Assembly: GCA_028716845.1 (NCBI GenBank)
Contig: JAQUPF010000004.1
Coordinates: 1-64,000 of the forward strand
Reading direction: 5' to 3'
Source of the DNA: a bacterium
GTDB lineage: Bacteria > Auribacterota > Tritonobacteria > UBA1439
DNA: 64,000 bases
Made by a program: the position numbers and the translations under genes. Below the pieces are notes generated by a model that saw only the letters and a program-made list of their open reading frames with translations, was not told the DNA's origin and ran no database searches. This document shows positions 43,660-53,389 of the stretch, one piece after another; within the stretch, counting starts at the first letter, position 1, and the number at the start of each line of letters is the position of its first letter.

Positions 43660-45096
43660 ATGAAGGGCAGGATGTGGTGCGCGGTGCTCGCAATCATCAC
43701 GGTCGGATCGTTCGTGCCGGTCCACGCGGCGCTCACGACGGGCGGAGGGGCAAGCGTCAACCCGAACCCGGAATACGACACGTACGTCGAGAAGACGGCC
43801 GACAGCCCGGATGCGGCCGCGATCTGGGAGATCGCCCTCTCCACGGGCGGCCAGCCGAGCAAGACGTACTACGTCACGCTCGCCTGCGGGAACCCGTCCG
43901 CGGCTCGGGGCCCGCACCTGGTGCAGCTCTCGGGTGACGGGTCGAGTTACTCGACCGTGCTGAATACATCGACCACGGCCGACAACTACGTTTCGGTCAC
44001 AAACGCGGCGGTGAGCGTGACCGAGGCCTACGGGAAGCTCAGCCTGAAGCTCGGCGGCAACAGCGTCACGAACAACCTCAACTTCATCATCATCACGGAG
44101 GACCTGTTCACCCTGCCTCCCATTTCGGACTGCACCTCCTTCAGCCAGTACCAGAAGCTGGATCACTTCCGCTATACGTATTGGAACGGGGCCTCCTATC
44201 AGAATCTGTTTCTCAACGCTCCCACAAGAAGATGGACACTTGACGGGGAGGCAGCCGCCCCGCTTATTAACATAAACTCATTCCGCCCGGGTGGCACGAC
44301 GGCAGAACCTGCAATGCTCTGGACCGCGCCATTCGACGATACCATTAAGGTCCAGGGATGGACAACCAAGGTTGTCGATCCGCCGAACTACGGGGATGGC
44401 GTGTATGTACGGCTCGTGAAGAACGGAAACACTGCATCGCCGCTCTGGGAGCAGTTCATCACAGGTGATGATACCACCTTCTATCCCTTTGATGTATCTC
44501 CCATAACGATCGTCGCCGGAGATACGATCGCACTTCATCTGCATAAGAACGGTGACCACTTTTTTGATTCAACACAGCACAACATTGTCATCTCCAGCAT
44601 CTCTGATGGCAATGCGTGGAGCGCGAGCGGCGGATTCAGCAGGGAACAGGGGTACAACAATTGGTCCTATCGGCGGTGGAACGGAAGTCAGTATAACAAT
44701 CTGGTTCTCAATACCACCACCAGAACCTGGACAACAGATGGAAGCAATACACCCCCGAGGGTCAACATTAATGCCCAATTGCCCGGGGACAGCGAAGACT
44801 CCGTGAGGACATGGACAGCACCTTCAACCGGGACAATCAATGTAGTCGGCTGGGCAACAAGGGTTATTGATCCTCCCCCGCAGGGAGACGGTGTCTATGT
44901 GCGGATTGTCAAGAACTCTAATATCGGTTCGCCCCTGTGGGAACGGTTCCTCGATTACGACGACTATACGTTATATCGGATCAACCTGAACGGGATCGAG
45001 GTGAACGCGGGAGATACTATTAATTTCATTGTGAACAGAAACGGCAACCGTTTTTACGACTCTACCAAGGTTGACGCCGTTGTCATCTATCAGTAG
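43660..45096 (+). CDS. Exported protein with two tandem ~130-residue repeats, unknown function
   Basis: 478 aa with AAAAGGAGG 8 nt before the ATG. Signal peptide 1-23. Residues ~30-150 are a beta-rich module ending IIITEDLF. The rest is two copies of a unit: Y-WNG-QN-L-LN-TR-WT-DG, P-ININ...PG, TWTAPF-TI-V-GW-T, DPP-GDGVYVR-VKN, SPLWE-F...D-T-Y, GDTI...-NG-FFDST. The second repeat is richer in A/T third positions. No GW tail or VDVYL domain. Directly downstream of the sigma/membrane-protein pair, so it is a candidate target of that sigma factor, by inference. An adhesin or carbohydrate-binding role is possible. Confidence 0.75.
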   Translation: MKGRMWCAVLAIITVGSFVPVHAALTTGGGASVNPNPEYDTYVEKTADSPDAAAIWEIALSTGGQPSKTYYVTLACGNPSAARGPHLVQLSGDGSSYSTVLNTSTTADNYVSVTNAAVSVTEAYGKLSLKLGGNSVTNNLNFIIITEDLFTLPPISDCTSFSQYQKLDHFRYTYWNGASYQNLFLNAPTRRWTLDGEAAAPLININSFRPGGTTAEPAMLWTAPFDDTIKVQGWTTKVVDPPNYGDGVYVRLVKNGNTASPLWEQFITGDDTTFYPFDVSPITIVAGDTIALHLHKNGDHFFDSTQHNIVISSISDGNAWSASGGFSREQGYNNWSYRRWNGSQYNNLVLNTTTRTWTTDGSNTPPRVNINAQLPGDSEDSVRTWTAPSTGTINVVGWATRVIDPPPQGDGVYVRIVKNSNIGSPLWERFLDYDDYTLYRINLNGIEVNAGDTINFIVNRNGNRFYDSTKVDAVVIYQ

Positions 45097-45134
45097 GATT
45101 CTCGATTCAATCGGATTCGGTTGCCGGGCTGCGC

Positions 45135-45169
45135 GACGCTCCTGACGGTTGAGCACCGTCAGGAGCGTC
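45135..45169. terminator. Bidirectional hairpin between convergent genes
   Basis: Perfect 14-bp stem (45135-45148 with 45156-45169, GACGCTCCTGACGG) and 7-nt loop, 39 bp after the repeat-protein stop and 72 bp past the end of the minus-strand glycosyltransferase. It lacks a clean U-run on either strand. Confidence 0.75.
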
Positions 45170-45240
45170 CTCTGTCTGCTGCATCTCCTTTGATGAGCGG
45201 GAAGGGCCGGGAAGCCCGCCACTCGTCGCAGGGGAACGGT

Positions 45241-46413
45241 TCATGCGACACCGGTCGTCCGGCGGACGAACTCGAGCAATCTCCCCCCGAGCGCATTCCA
45301 CGACAACTCCTGCTCTGCAAACCTTCTTGCCGCCGCACCAAGCTCGTCCGCCATTTCCGGACGATCAAGCAAATAGATGAGCTTATCCACAAGATCAGAC
45401 TCCTCAGGCCGCGCGAGGATGCCCAATGGAGCCCTTTTAAAGAGCGTTTTCATCTCCCCAACGGCGCACGCAGCCGTCGCCCTCCCCGCGGCAATGTGCT
45501 CTCCGATCCTGTTCGGCCACCTCCCCTCGTTAATGGGGTTATCCCGCATGGGGAGCAGCATAACGTCGGCGCAGGCGAGATACTCGCCCACCTTCTCGTA
45601 GGGCTGAAACCCGGTCCAGATGATGCGCCCGTCCAAGCCCATCTCCCGAGCCATGGCACGGTGCCACCCCTCGTCGGGTCCGATGAACAGCAGCCCGACA
45701 TCCCTCCTCCTCGAGAACACCATCGCCATGCACCTCATGAGCATGTCGGCGTCGACAAGGCTCGCCGAAAGATAGCCGACCACCTTCATGTCCCTCGGGA
45801 TGGAATGGCGGTCCCTCATCGTCATCCTGTCGAGCGGCACGATGGTTTCCACATCAGCCCCCGACGGCAAGTGGAGGAGCCGTTGCGCCGGGATCCCGAG
45901 ACGGCGTGCCCTTCCGTAGAGCGCCGTGCTGATCACGGTCACCGCGTCGCTCAGCCGTTTTGCGTCCGATTCGAGGAAGCGCTCGACCCCGTACTGGAGG
46001 GGGAAATTCTTGGCGTAATCGAGATGCCCCCCGCCGCACCACCAATCCGCCCAGTCCGTGACAAGTGGGACCCCCTTGAGGTACCTCTGGCATAACGCCG
46101 GCAGTGCGACGTTCGGCCTGTGATCGAATGCGTAGACGATGTCGAATCGGCCGAACAGAAGTCGCGTCAGACGCGCAGCCATGTCGGCGAGGCCCCAGCC
46201 GCCGCCTTGGTAATACCCGCCGAGGCACGCCGGCGTCTGGATGATGCGAATACCGGACTTGACTGTCACCTCGGGGATCACCCGGCGGCGCGGGGATACC
46301 GTCACCAACGTTACTGCGTGACCGCGCGCCGTGCACTGCCGGCCGATGTTGTAACATCGTATAAACGTTCCGTGCCCATGCACATTATGGTTGAGAATAA
46401 GGAAATGTGCCAC
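45241..46413 (-). CDS. GT4-like glycosyltransferase (GT-B fold)
   Basis: 390 aa from a GTG at 46413 where homology starts (HFLILNHNVHGHGTFIRCYNIG); the frame is open to 46467. N-domain with RGHAVTLVTVSPRRR, linker VTVISTALYGRARRLGI, then KVVGYLSASLVDADML, LLFIGPDEG and the C-terminal CADVMLLPMRDNPINEGRWPNRIGEHIAAG. The usual E-x7-E is modified to N-P-I-N-E-G. Divergent from the glycosyltransferase at 46536. Confidence 0.88.
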   Translation of the reverse strand: MAHFLILNHNVHGHGTFIRCYNIGRQCTARGHAVTLVTVSPRRRVIPEVTVKSGIRIIQTPACLGGYYQGGGWGLADMAARLTRLLFGRFDIVYAFDHRPNVALPALCQRYLKGVPLVTDWADWWCGGGHLDYAKNFPLQYGVERFLESDAKRLSDAVTVISTALYGRARRLGIPAQRLLHLPSGADVETIVPLDRMTMRDRHSIPRDMKVVGYLSASLVDADMLMRCMAMVFSRRRDVGLLFIGPDEGWHRAMAREMGLDGRIIWTGFQPYEKVGEYLACADVMLLPMRDNPINEGRWPNRIGEHIAAGRATAACAVGEMKTLFKRAPLGILARPEESDLVDKLIYLLDRPEMADELGAAARRFAEQELSWNALGGRLLEFVRRTTGVA

Positions 46414-46535
46414 CGACGCACCTGCCGGACATGCTCCCTGCGGGCGGGAGCGGGTTCCACGGCGCATGATAACATCACGTCATGGATATGGCAATGGGCG
46501 GCCATGAGATGCAATAATAAGAAGGTTCATCTGAC

Positions 46536-47762
46536 ATGAAAATCGTCTACGTCACCTACGATGACTTCAATGGCGCAGGTGTGATCCACGCCTACCAGTT
46601 CGCGTGCGAGATGGCGGGCATGGGCCACGATGTTCTCTTCCTCATGCTCGGTGACCCCGAGACGATTGGCCTCATGGAACGGAGGCCACCATTCGAGGTC
46701 GACCCCATCCTGTTCGAGGGCCCGCTCCTCGCAACCGGCCTCCGGCGCAAGGTGGCGGCGTTCCGCCCCGATATCATCCATGCCTGGACTCCGCGGAGCA
46801 TCCCTGCGCGCGCGGCGCTCGAATTGAAGCTGCGGACGGGGGCACGGCTCATCGTCCACTACGAGGATGACGAGGATTCCATCTATCGCCACGAGTTCCC
46901 GGGCAGTCCCTCGCTGAGGCTCCGCTATGCACTCAAGATCCTCACGCAGCCGGTCTACGACCCGGACGAGCCGCTCTCCAACCTCTGGTACTGGAAGCAT
47001 CCCCTGATCTCATGGCTGGCGAACAATCTTGCAAACCGCTTCACCGCCCTCTCCCCCGCGCTTAGGGACATGCTGGTCAGGAAATGGGGGAAGGGAACGC
47101 ACCTCATCTACCCGGGCGTCGACCTCGGGCGGTTCAGGCCGGGCGCGGCGCCGCTGCCCGTCAGTGAGCGCTTCGGGATCCGCGGGGGGAAACTCATCAT
47201 CTATTCGGGAGCCATCGGCCGCATCCATGACTTCGATATTCTGCTGAACGCCATGACCCTGCTCGTGAAGGCCGGTGAGAGGGTCTGTCTTCTCCAGCTG
47301 GGAAGGCAAGAGTGGCGAGGGACCGGCGTGGAATCGCTGATCGCCTCGCTCGGCCTCAGGGACAATGTTATCCTGGGGGGCGCCGTCCCCCATAAGGACA
47401 TACCAGGCTATCTCGCCGCGGCCGATATCCTCGTCCACCCCTCACGGGACAACAGCTTCAACCGCTACCGTCTCCCCTCGAAGATTCCGGAATACCTCGC
47501 CATGGGCAAGCCCACGGTGCTGTCGCACACGGGGATCGGGGAGATGTTTCAGGACCGGTCCGAGGTATTGAAGACCTATAGCGACGATCCGTCGGAACTC
47601 GCCGAGCGGATACGGGAGCTCCTCGCGGACGGTTCCCTCAGGGCCCTCCTCGGCGCCAATGCACGGGCCTGCGCCGAGAGGATGTTCAATCTCAAGCGAA
47701 ATGCCGCCCTGCTGCGGGATATATACGAGGATTCAGCCCGTGCCTGCTGGAATCGTGGGTGA
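46536..47762 (+). CDS. GT4-like glycosyltransferase (GT-B fold)
   Basis: 408 aa. MKIVYVTYDDFNGAGVIHAYQFACEMAGMGHDV opens the acceptor domain (quoted in part below 20: YDDFNGAGVIHAYQF); IIHAWTPR, LIYPGVDLGRF, GGKLIIYSGAIGRIHDFDIL, VILGGAVPHKDIPGYLAAADILVHPS and FNRYRLPSKIPEYLAMGKPTV form the donor-binding half. An AAGAAGG lies about 10 nt before the ATG. Convergent with the phosphodiesterase-like gene downstream; a 12-bp palindrome GTGAGATCTCAC spans its stop. Confidence 0.88.
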   Translation: MKIVYVTYDDFNGAGVIHAYQFACEMAGMGHDVLFLMLGDPETIGLMERRPPFEVDPILFEGPLLATGLRRKVAAFRPDIIHAWTPRSIPARAALELKLRTGARLIVHYEDDEDSIYRHEFPGSPSLRLRYALKILTQPVYDPDEPLSNLWYWKHPLISWLANNLANRFTALSPALRDMLVRKWGKGTHLIYPGVDLGRFRPGAAPLPVSERFGIRGGKLIIYSGAIGRIHDFDILLNAMTLLVKAGERVCLLQLGRQEWRGTGVESLIASLGLRDNVILGGAVPHKDIPGYLAAADILVHPSRDNSFNRYRLPSKIPEYLAMGKPTVLSHTGIGEMFQDRSEVLKTYSDDPSELAERIRELLADGSLRALLGANARACAERMFNLKRNAALLRDIYEDSARACWNRG

Positions 47763-47811
47763 GATCTCACTCGGTCAGAATCCGCTCGCCTGGACGAAAG
47801 GGGTCTGTCCT

Positions 47812-49671
47812 TCATTGGATGTAGCCGAGGGCTTTCAGCTTGTCGCGCAGTTCCTTGCTGAATTGCTCCATCGTGTCCGGCGCAAGGTCCTTCTCCTCTT
47901 CGACAGGCGAGAGCCCTTCGTACGATGCTATCTTCTGTATGGGCGATCGGGATAGATACTCCTTATTCATGATTTCCGTCAGCACTCTCCCGGGCAAATC
48001 CTCCGCAACGGGGAGCCCCATGAGCGTGAGAGCGGTCGGCACGACATCAAGGACGTCCACGTCATTGATGATCACACCCGACCGGATATCGGGCCCCGCC
48101 ACAATGAAGGCGCCTTCCCGTTGATGATCTCCTGACCAGTGAAAGCTCTGCTTGAACTTGCGCACAGGAAATGTGCCGCCTTCAAGATTCACTTTGTCTT
48201 CTTCAACGAGCGCCTGATTGAACTCCGCCTTTATCATGGTGAAATCCTCGGTCGGAAAGGCGTGCTTTAATACCGCCTTGCCGTCGACGGTCTTAAGAGA
48301 CGTGAGCCTCGAGGTAGCGCTCTTCACAATGTCCTCTGCCGAAGGTTTGTCGGCGGCGTTATTCTCGATCCCGCTTGTCCGGACATAAAATGTCCGATGA
48401 GGCTGCCAGGGCATAAGGCCTTCATCATATAACCGCGTGCGCGCCTGATCAACGGCACCAGCTGCATCGAAAGACAGATATCCCAGCGCCGCCAAAAGCG
48501 CATTTGCCTTGTAAAAGTACTTATCCCTGGAAATCGATAACCCATGATCGGTGAGGACCATTATGTTCGCATCCGTCGGCATCCGCATGACGATTTGGCC
48601 GAGGAACGCGTCCATCAACTCGTAATACAGCGGAATGATTCTCCCGAACGCATCTCTCTCGGCGGCATTCACCTCAAAGCGCACGTGGCTTCCACCTGCC
48701 TGCCCCCACGGCTCATAATACTTCCAGAAGACGTGTGAGGCGGGATCAATCCCGAGATAGTATGAGAAGAGAAGATCCGGCGGCCGTTCTCTGACGATAT
48801 CCATCGTGAGGAGATGCACGAAAAGATCCCCTATCATGTGCAGTCTGAAAGAGCGTATGTTGGCATGCATGACTTCCGGCAGACTGAGATTGCGCATGGA
48901 GAAATCACCCAGCATGTCGAAACAATTCCGTGCCATCGCCTCCATGCGAGGTTGCGGGACCGCCCTCCGTATCGCATCGGCCAGCGCCGGCGGGTATGTC
49001 AGGCGTTTGTCATTTGCGACATCCGCATTTTCACTGCAGAGATCGATGAATCTCTGGGTAATGTTCACGCCGTTCACCTGTTCCGCAGGATAGCTCGCCC
49101 ACGGCCGCACAACCGCCACCTGCCTCCCCCGGCCGCTCGCCATCGCCCAGAGGGCATCGACCTTTCGCAGGGTGCTCATGGCGGGCTTGCTCGAATCCTC
49201 ACCCTTCACCCTGATGAAGAAATCCGTTATGCCGTGCTGCTCAGGTTTTTTCCCCGTGATAATGCTGGTCCAAATAACGGGAGATGAGGAACTGAAGCCG
49301 CAGCGAATGTTCCCAGAGGATCCTCGATCCATGAGTTCCCGAAAGTGCGGGAGTCTTCCGCTATTGATGAGCGGCAACATGACGTTCCAACTCGCCCCAT
49401 CGAATCCTATGAGGAATAACCTTGAATCCCCCTTTCGCCCGCCGGAGTCGGGCGAAACAGCATAATCCATTATCCTTAAACCGGACGCCTTCACAGTCTC
49501 TGAGAACTTCAGGACCTCATCTGCAACCTCCCGGGACCCGATATGCCGTTGCGCACGCCTGAACACTGAACCGAGGCGAAAAGGCGCGTAACTGGACGCA
49601 ATGCAAACCAAGGCCGCAATGGCAATGGCGGAGATGAAGTAGACGATAATCACGCTGCTGGATTTCTCCAT
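47812..49671 (-). CDS. Membrane-anchored alkaline-phosphatase-superfamily hydrolase (type I phosphodiesterase-like)
   Basis: 619 aa from ATG 49671 (GGGAGAAA upstream; an ATG at 49716 adds 15 residues). One N-terminal membrane helix (VIIVYFISAIAIAALVCIAS), then an AlkP fold: LIGFDGASW (metal Asp), SSSSPVIWTSIITGKKPEQHGI with the Ser/Thr nucleophile region, DHGLSI and HWSGDHQREGAFIVAGPDI for metal ligands. It ends KALGYIQ like the sulfatase-like proteins at 49725 and 60760. It probably acts outside the membrane on phosphoester-linked decorations. Same strand and 53 bp from the next AlkP-type gene, so likely one operon. Confidence 0.83.
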   Translation of the reverse strand: MEKSSSVIIVYFISAIAIAALVCIASSYAPFRLGSVFRRAQRHIGSREVADEVLKFSETVKASGLRIMDYAVSPDSGGRKGDSRLFLIGFDGASWNVMLPLINSGRLPHFRELMDRGSSGNIRCGFSSSSPVIWTSIITGKKPEQHGITDFFIRVKGEDSSKPAMSTLRKVDALWAMASGRGRQVAVVRPWASYPAEQVNGVNITQRFIDLCSENADVANDKRLTYPPALADAIRRAVPQPRMEAMARNCFDMLGDFSMRNLSLPEVMHANIRSFRLHMIGDLFVHLLTMDIVRERPPDLLFSYYLGIDPASHVFWKYYEPWGQAGGSHVRFEVNAAERDAFGRIIPLYYELMDAFLGQIVMRMPTDANIMVLTDHGLSISRDKYFYKANALLAALGYLSFDAAGAVDQARTRLYDEGLMPWQPHRTFYVRTSGIENNAADKPSAEDIVKSATSRLTSLKTVDGKAVLKHAFPTEDFTMIKAEFNQALVEEDKVNLEGGTFPVRKFKQSFHWSGDHQREGAFIVAGPDIRSGVIINDVDVLDVVPTALTLMGLPVAEDLPGRVLTEIMNKEYLSRSPIQKIASYEGLSPVEEEKDLAPDTMEQFSKELRDKLKALGYIQ

Positions 49672-49724
49672 GGCATTTCTCCCGGACTCATCATGTGCCT
49701 TCCGACTTCCTGCCATTGAAGGAA

Positions 49725-51062
49725 TTACTGAATATATCCCAATGCCTTCAGGGCCTCTCTGGTTCTCTCGTCGATCGTCACCTTTTGCGGGGCTATGCCC
49801 AGCCGATCACTCATCTTCCCCATTTCACCGATCCAATGCTCCATCATCGCGCGGTAATTGCCGGCAACCTGCAGCTCTGAGTCCGCGAGGTTCCTTTGTT
49901 CTCCCGGATCACGTTGAAGATCGAACAGGAGCTCCCGGCGGTTCGGCGTGCAAGGAAAGATATACTTGTAGTGCTCGTCCCTGATTGACTTGTCCAGATG
50001 TCTGCGCTCGGTATAGCACTCGGTTCTGACGGGACGCCCTCCCCGGATGAGCGGCATCAGATCGCGGCCGCATATGTCGTCCTTCCGGTACGGCACCCGC
50101 GCATACGAAAGGATCGTCGGGAACAGATCGATCAACTCAACGTGGCCGGAAATCCTCGCCGTCGCCGGCCCGCCCGCGGGGAAAGACATGATGAGCGGCA
50201 CTCGTATAACCTCGTCATATAATATGCCATGGCCGAGTCCCCCATGCTCGAGAAACTGCTCTCCATGATCTGCCAGGAGGATGACCATGCTGTTGTCCAT
50301 CATGCCTCGCCGCGCCAGCTGCTCGAACAGCTCCCGCACGCAGGCATCCGTGTAGTTGATGCATGCGTCGTAGCGGTCGATCATGAACTGCAGCTCGTCC
50401 GGGGTGATCTCCCTGTCTGGTATCCCGTCCACGTAGTAAGGAACCCCCTCCCGGGGGTTGTAGAGCGTATCGTACGGCGGCGGAGGATCATACGGGGCGT
50501 GAACGTCCATGTAGTGAAGGAAAAGGAACAGCGGCTTCCCGGAAACGCCCTCCACTTGGCTGAGGGCGACCTCGGTCAGGTCACGGGCGGGCAGGTAGTT
50601 CCGGAATATGAGTGTGTCGAATCCCTGATCGAATCCAAACTCAGCGGTAATATGGGGATTGGCGGTGATGCCGATGGTCGCATACCCCGCTTCCATGAGA
50701 ATCTCCGCGATCGTACGGACGGTGGATGGGAGGACATCTCCTTCGACGCCTTCGCTTCCGTGCGACAACGCGGTGTGCATGGTGGGGTAGAGGGAGGTGA
50801 AGAGGCTGCCCACGGACGCCTTCGTCCCCGGTGCCTGCGTGATCGCGGTTTCAAAAAGCACGGCCTTCTCCGCCATGCTATCGATGAAGGGGCTCGTGTC
50901 CCGATGGTATCCGTAACAGCCGAGATGATCTCGCCTGAGCGCGTCGATCAGGATGATAATGACGTTCGGGCGGGATGGCCGCAATCGCCCCGGAATGAGC
51001 ATGATGAGCACAACAAGCGCCCCGATCCCGTACACCGCCAGCACCTTAACGCGTCTCTTCAT
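49725..51062 (-). CDS. Membrane-anchored sulfatase-like protein with Thr in place of the formylglycine Cys
   Basis: 445 aa. N-terminal helix (residues 8-25), then RPNVIIILIDALRRDHLGCYGY. At the place of the CxPSR sulfatase signature it reads APGTKASVGSLFTSLYP: Thr80 replaces the Cys/Ser that becomes formylglycine and Val replaces the Arg. LADHGEQFLEHGGLGHG and DIFP-type LFDLQRDPGEQRNL complete the AlkP fold. A Thr nucleophile is the norm in phosphoethanolamine and phosphoglycerol transferases, so a phospho-transferase or hydrolase is likelier than sulfatase. A close paralogue is at 60760. Confidence 0.85.
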   Translation of the reverse strand: MKRRVKVLAVYGIGALVVLIMLIPGRLRPSRPNVIIILIDALRRDHLGCYGYHRDTSPFIDSMAEKAVLFETAITQAPGTKASVGSLFTSLYPTMHTALSHGSEGVEGDVLPSTVRTIAEILMEAGYATIGITANPHITAEFGFDQGFDTLIFRNYLPARDLTEVALSQVEGVSGKPLFLFLHYMDVHAPYDPPPPYDTLYNPREGVPYYVDGIPDREITPDELQFMIDRYDACINYTDACVRELFEQLARRGMMDNSMVILLADHGEQFLEHGGLGHGILYDEVIRVPLIMSFPAGGPATARISGHVELIDLFPTILSYARVPYRKDDICGRDLMPLIRGGRPVRTECYTERRHLDKSIRDEHYKYIFPCTPNRRELLFDLQRDPGEQRNLADSELQVAGNYRAMMEHWIGEMGKMSDRLGIAPQKVTIDERTREALKALGYIQ

Positions 51063-51133
51063 ACACTCGGCTATTCCCCCGCATACAGAGGTCCAGAGAC
51101 CTGGTTATCTTCACGAATAATAATCAGTATAGC

Positions 51134-53389
51134 TTAACCCCGTTTGCATATCCTATAGAAAAGACCCAGTTGAAGGCCCAGATGCCACATCACCTCTCGC
51201 AGGATGTCCAGGAGAGGGAAGGCAATGCACGACCACGAGCCACTCCCCTTCCGGCGGACGACGACGCCGACCAGGGCCTTCATATCGGATGCGGCCTTCC
51301 GGAAACTCAGCCCGAGTCCCATCCCCGGCCTCGGACGGAAACGCGCCGGGTACCTGTGGAGAAGCCGCGCCTCGCCCCAGCCGTACCGGATGAACTGCGT
51401 CATGAACGGCCGCAGCCGCGTCCGGTGCCTGTGGTAGACAACCGCATCACCGGCATACCTGACCATATAGTCCGTTCCCGTGAGCATCCGTATCACCATT
51501 TCCGAGTCGCCGCCCGATATCGCTCCCGCGTCGAAGGGGCCGCAGCGCTCAAACACCAGGCGGCGGAAGGCAAGGTTCGCCGTCATCGCCCGCGGGAGCG
51601 GTTCGTAGGCGAGCATTTCCCTGTGCGACATGTGGCCGACGGAGGCGAGGTATTCGTCCACCAATCCCCCCTTCTCGTACGGAAGGATCTCCCCCGCGCA
51701 GCAGCCGACCGCCGGGTCCTCGAAGCCCGCGACGAGCGCCCTGAGCCAGCCCCGCGTCGTGACGCAGTCGGAATCGGTGAAGGCGATGATCTCTCCCCGC
51801 GCGATATCGAGGCCCGCGTTGCGGCTCGCGTAGGAGCTCTTCCGCTCCTCCTGCCGGGCCGCGATGACGGGGAAGCGCCGGATGATCTCCCCCGTCCGGT
51901 CATTCGACCCGTTGTCGACGACGACGATATCGAGTTTCTCCCGCGGGTAGTCGAGATTGACGAGCGAGACCAGGCACTCCTCGAGCGTCCGCTCGGCGTC
52001 GCGGGCGGGGACAATGACGGAGACGGGGGGGAGATCCTCCTCGGGCCCGGGGGCGGTCCTGGCTGTGCCCCCTTTCTTGTGATGATTGAACTCCAGGTTG
52101 AGATACGACTCCAGCGCCCTGATCTCGCTCCGTTTCAACTGCTCCGTTTCGACGTCGAGGATCCTGTTCACCTCGCGGACGTACCATCGGTTCCGCTTCA
52201 CCTCGTCGTACAGCCGGCTCCTCGGATAGCCGACGTACGACTGGAAATAGGCCCAGAGCGGCTCGATCTCCACGGCGAGCGCGAGCGAGCGGAAGGCGTC
52301 CTCCATCGTCTCGCCCGGGACGCCCACCATGAACCCCGCCCCGATACCGAGGCCGATCTCATGCGCCCACGTATAGACGTTCCGCACCTGCTCGACGGTT
52401 ATGCCCTTCTGAAGGTACTCGAGGACGCGCGGCGAGCCCGATTCGATGCCGCACCACAAGCCGCGGCAGCCCGCCTCGTGCATCAGCTCCATGAGTTCGC
52501 GGTCGAGGGTGTCCACCCTCGCCTCGCACTCCCACCGTATGCCGGTCTTACGCGCGATGAGTTCCCGGCACAGCTCCTCGGTCCGCCGCCGGTTGACGGT
52601 GAAGCAGTCCTCGCGGAAAAAGATTCCGTCCGCCCGGTGCGCGGAGATGAGATGTTCGATCTCATCCGCGACGCTTGACGCGCACCTAAATCGGTACCTC
52701 TTCGGGAAATAGTGCTCGCTCGCGCAGAACGTGCACCGGAAGGGGCAGCCACGCGATGTCGACACGGTCGCGACCCTCCCGGCGTGGAACGTGTCCCCCC
52801 ACGAATGATAGCGCTCGAAAGCGACGAGGTCCCGCGCGGGCAGGGGGAGCGCATCGAGGTCCTCGACCCACGCGGGGGCCGGCGTGCTCCCGGCGCCCGC
52901 AACCCGGCCTTTGAAATGGAGCCCCGGAACCCCCTCTGGCGCGGCCTGCCCCCCGCGAAGGGCATCGAGGAGGAGCGGGAGGCTCCGCTCCCCCTCCCCC
53001 GCGATGACGTAGTCGACGCAGGGTTCCTCGATGAGATCGAGCGGCATGATCGTCGCCTGCGGCCCCCCGCATATCGTCCGTATCCTCCCGTCCGCCCGCT
53101 TGACGCGCCGCGCGATGTCGAGCGTATTCTCCTCGTTGGTGACCGTGACCGAAAAACCGACGAATTCCGGCCCGATCGCCGCGATCCGCCGGGCGACGTC
53201 ACGGTTCGGACTGCTGTCCAGGTAATTGTCGATGATCGACACGCGGTAGCTGGCTTCCCGCAGGCACGCCGCGAGATAGCAGAGGCCGAGCGGAACGCGG
53301 GGGGGCAGCTTCCGTACCGTTCGCGTACGGAAGACCGGATAGAGGTCGGCCGTATCGGCCATGACCAGGACGATGTCCGTCCCGCTCAT
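51134..53389 (-). CDS. Fusion of a B12-binding radical SAM protein with a family 2 glycosyltransferase
   Basis: 751 aa. Residues ~25-150 are a cobalamin-binding-like Rossmann domain (RVPLGLCYLAACLREASYRV, VGFSVTVTNEENTLDIA, TICGGPQAT, GEGERSLP). Residues ~205-400 are the radical SAM barrel with C215-x3-C219-x2-C222 (SRGCPFRCTFCA) and GIESGSPRVLEYLQKG. Residues ~453-751 are a GT-A glycosyltransferase (VSVIVPARDAERTLEECLVSL, IVVVDNGSNDRT, IIAFTDSDCVTTRGW, ISGGDSEMVIRML) with a hydrophobic C-terminus. The two parts share one uninterrupted frame with a short polar linker. ATGA overlap with the upstream GT2 fixes the start at 53389. Coupled modification and transfer of one sugar is plausible. Confidence 0.88.
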   Translation of the reverse strand: MSGTDIVLVMADTADLYPVFRTRTVRKLPPRVPLGLCYLAACLREASYRVSIIDNYLDSSPNRDVARRIAAIGPEFVGFSVTVTNEENTLDIARRVKRADGRIRTICGGPQATIMPLDLIEEPCVDYVIAGEGERSLPLLLDALRGGQAAPEGVPGLHFKGRVAGAGSTPAPAWVEDLDALPLPARDLVAFERYHSWGDTFHAGRVATVSTSRGCPFRCTFCASEHYFPKRYRFRCASSVADEIEHLISAHRADGIFFREDCFTVNRRRTEELCRELIARKTGIRWECEARVDTLDRELMELMHEAGCRGLWCGIESGSPRVLEYLQKGITVEQVRNVYTWAHEIGLGIGAGFMVGVPGETMEDAFRSLALAVEIEPLWAYFQSYVGYPRSRLYDEVKRNRWYVREVNRILDVETEQLKRSEIRALESYLNLEFNHHKKGGTARTAPGPEEDLPPVSVIVPARDAERTLEECLVSLVNLDYPREKLDIVVVDNGSNDRTGEIIRRFPVIAARQEERKSSYASRNAGLDIARGEIIAFTDSDCVTTRGWLRALVAGFEDPAVGCCAGEILPYEKGGLVDEYLASVGHMSHREMLAYEPLPRAMTANLAFRRLVFERCGPFDAGAISGGDSEMVIRMLTGTDYMVRYAGDAVVYHRHRTRLRPFMTQFIRYGWGEARLLHRYPARFRPRPGMGLGLSFRKAASDMKALVGVVVRRKGSGSWSCIAFPLLDILREVMWHLGLQLGLFYRICKRG

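Noticed and set aside
49725-51062. Annotation as a formylglycine sulfatase
   Set aside because: The Cys/Ser and Arg of the C/S-x-P-x-R signature are replaced by Thr80 and Val, so a conventional sulfatase mechanism is unlikely.
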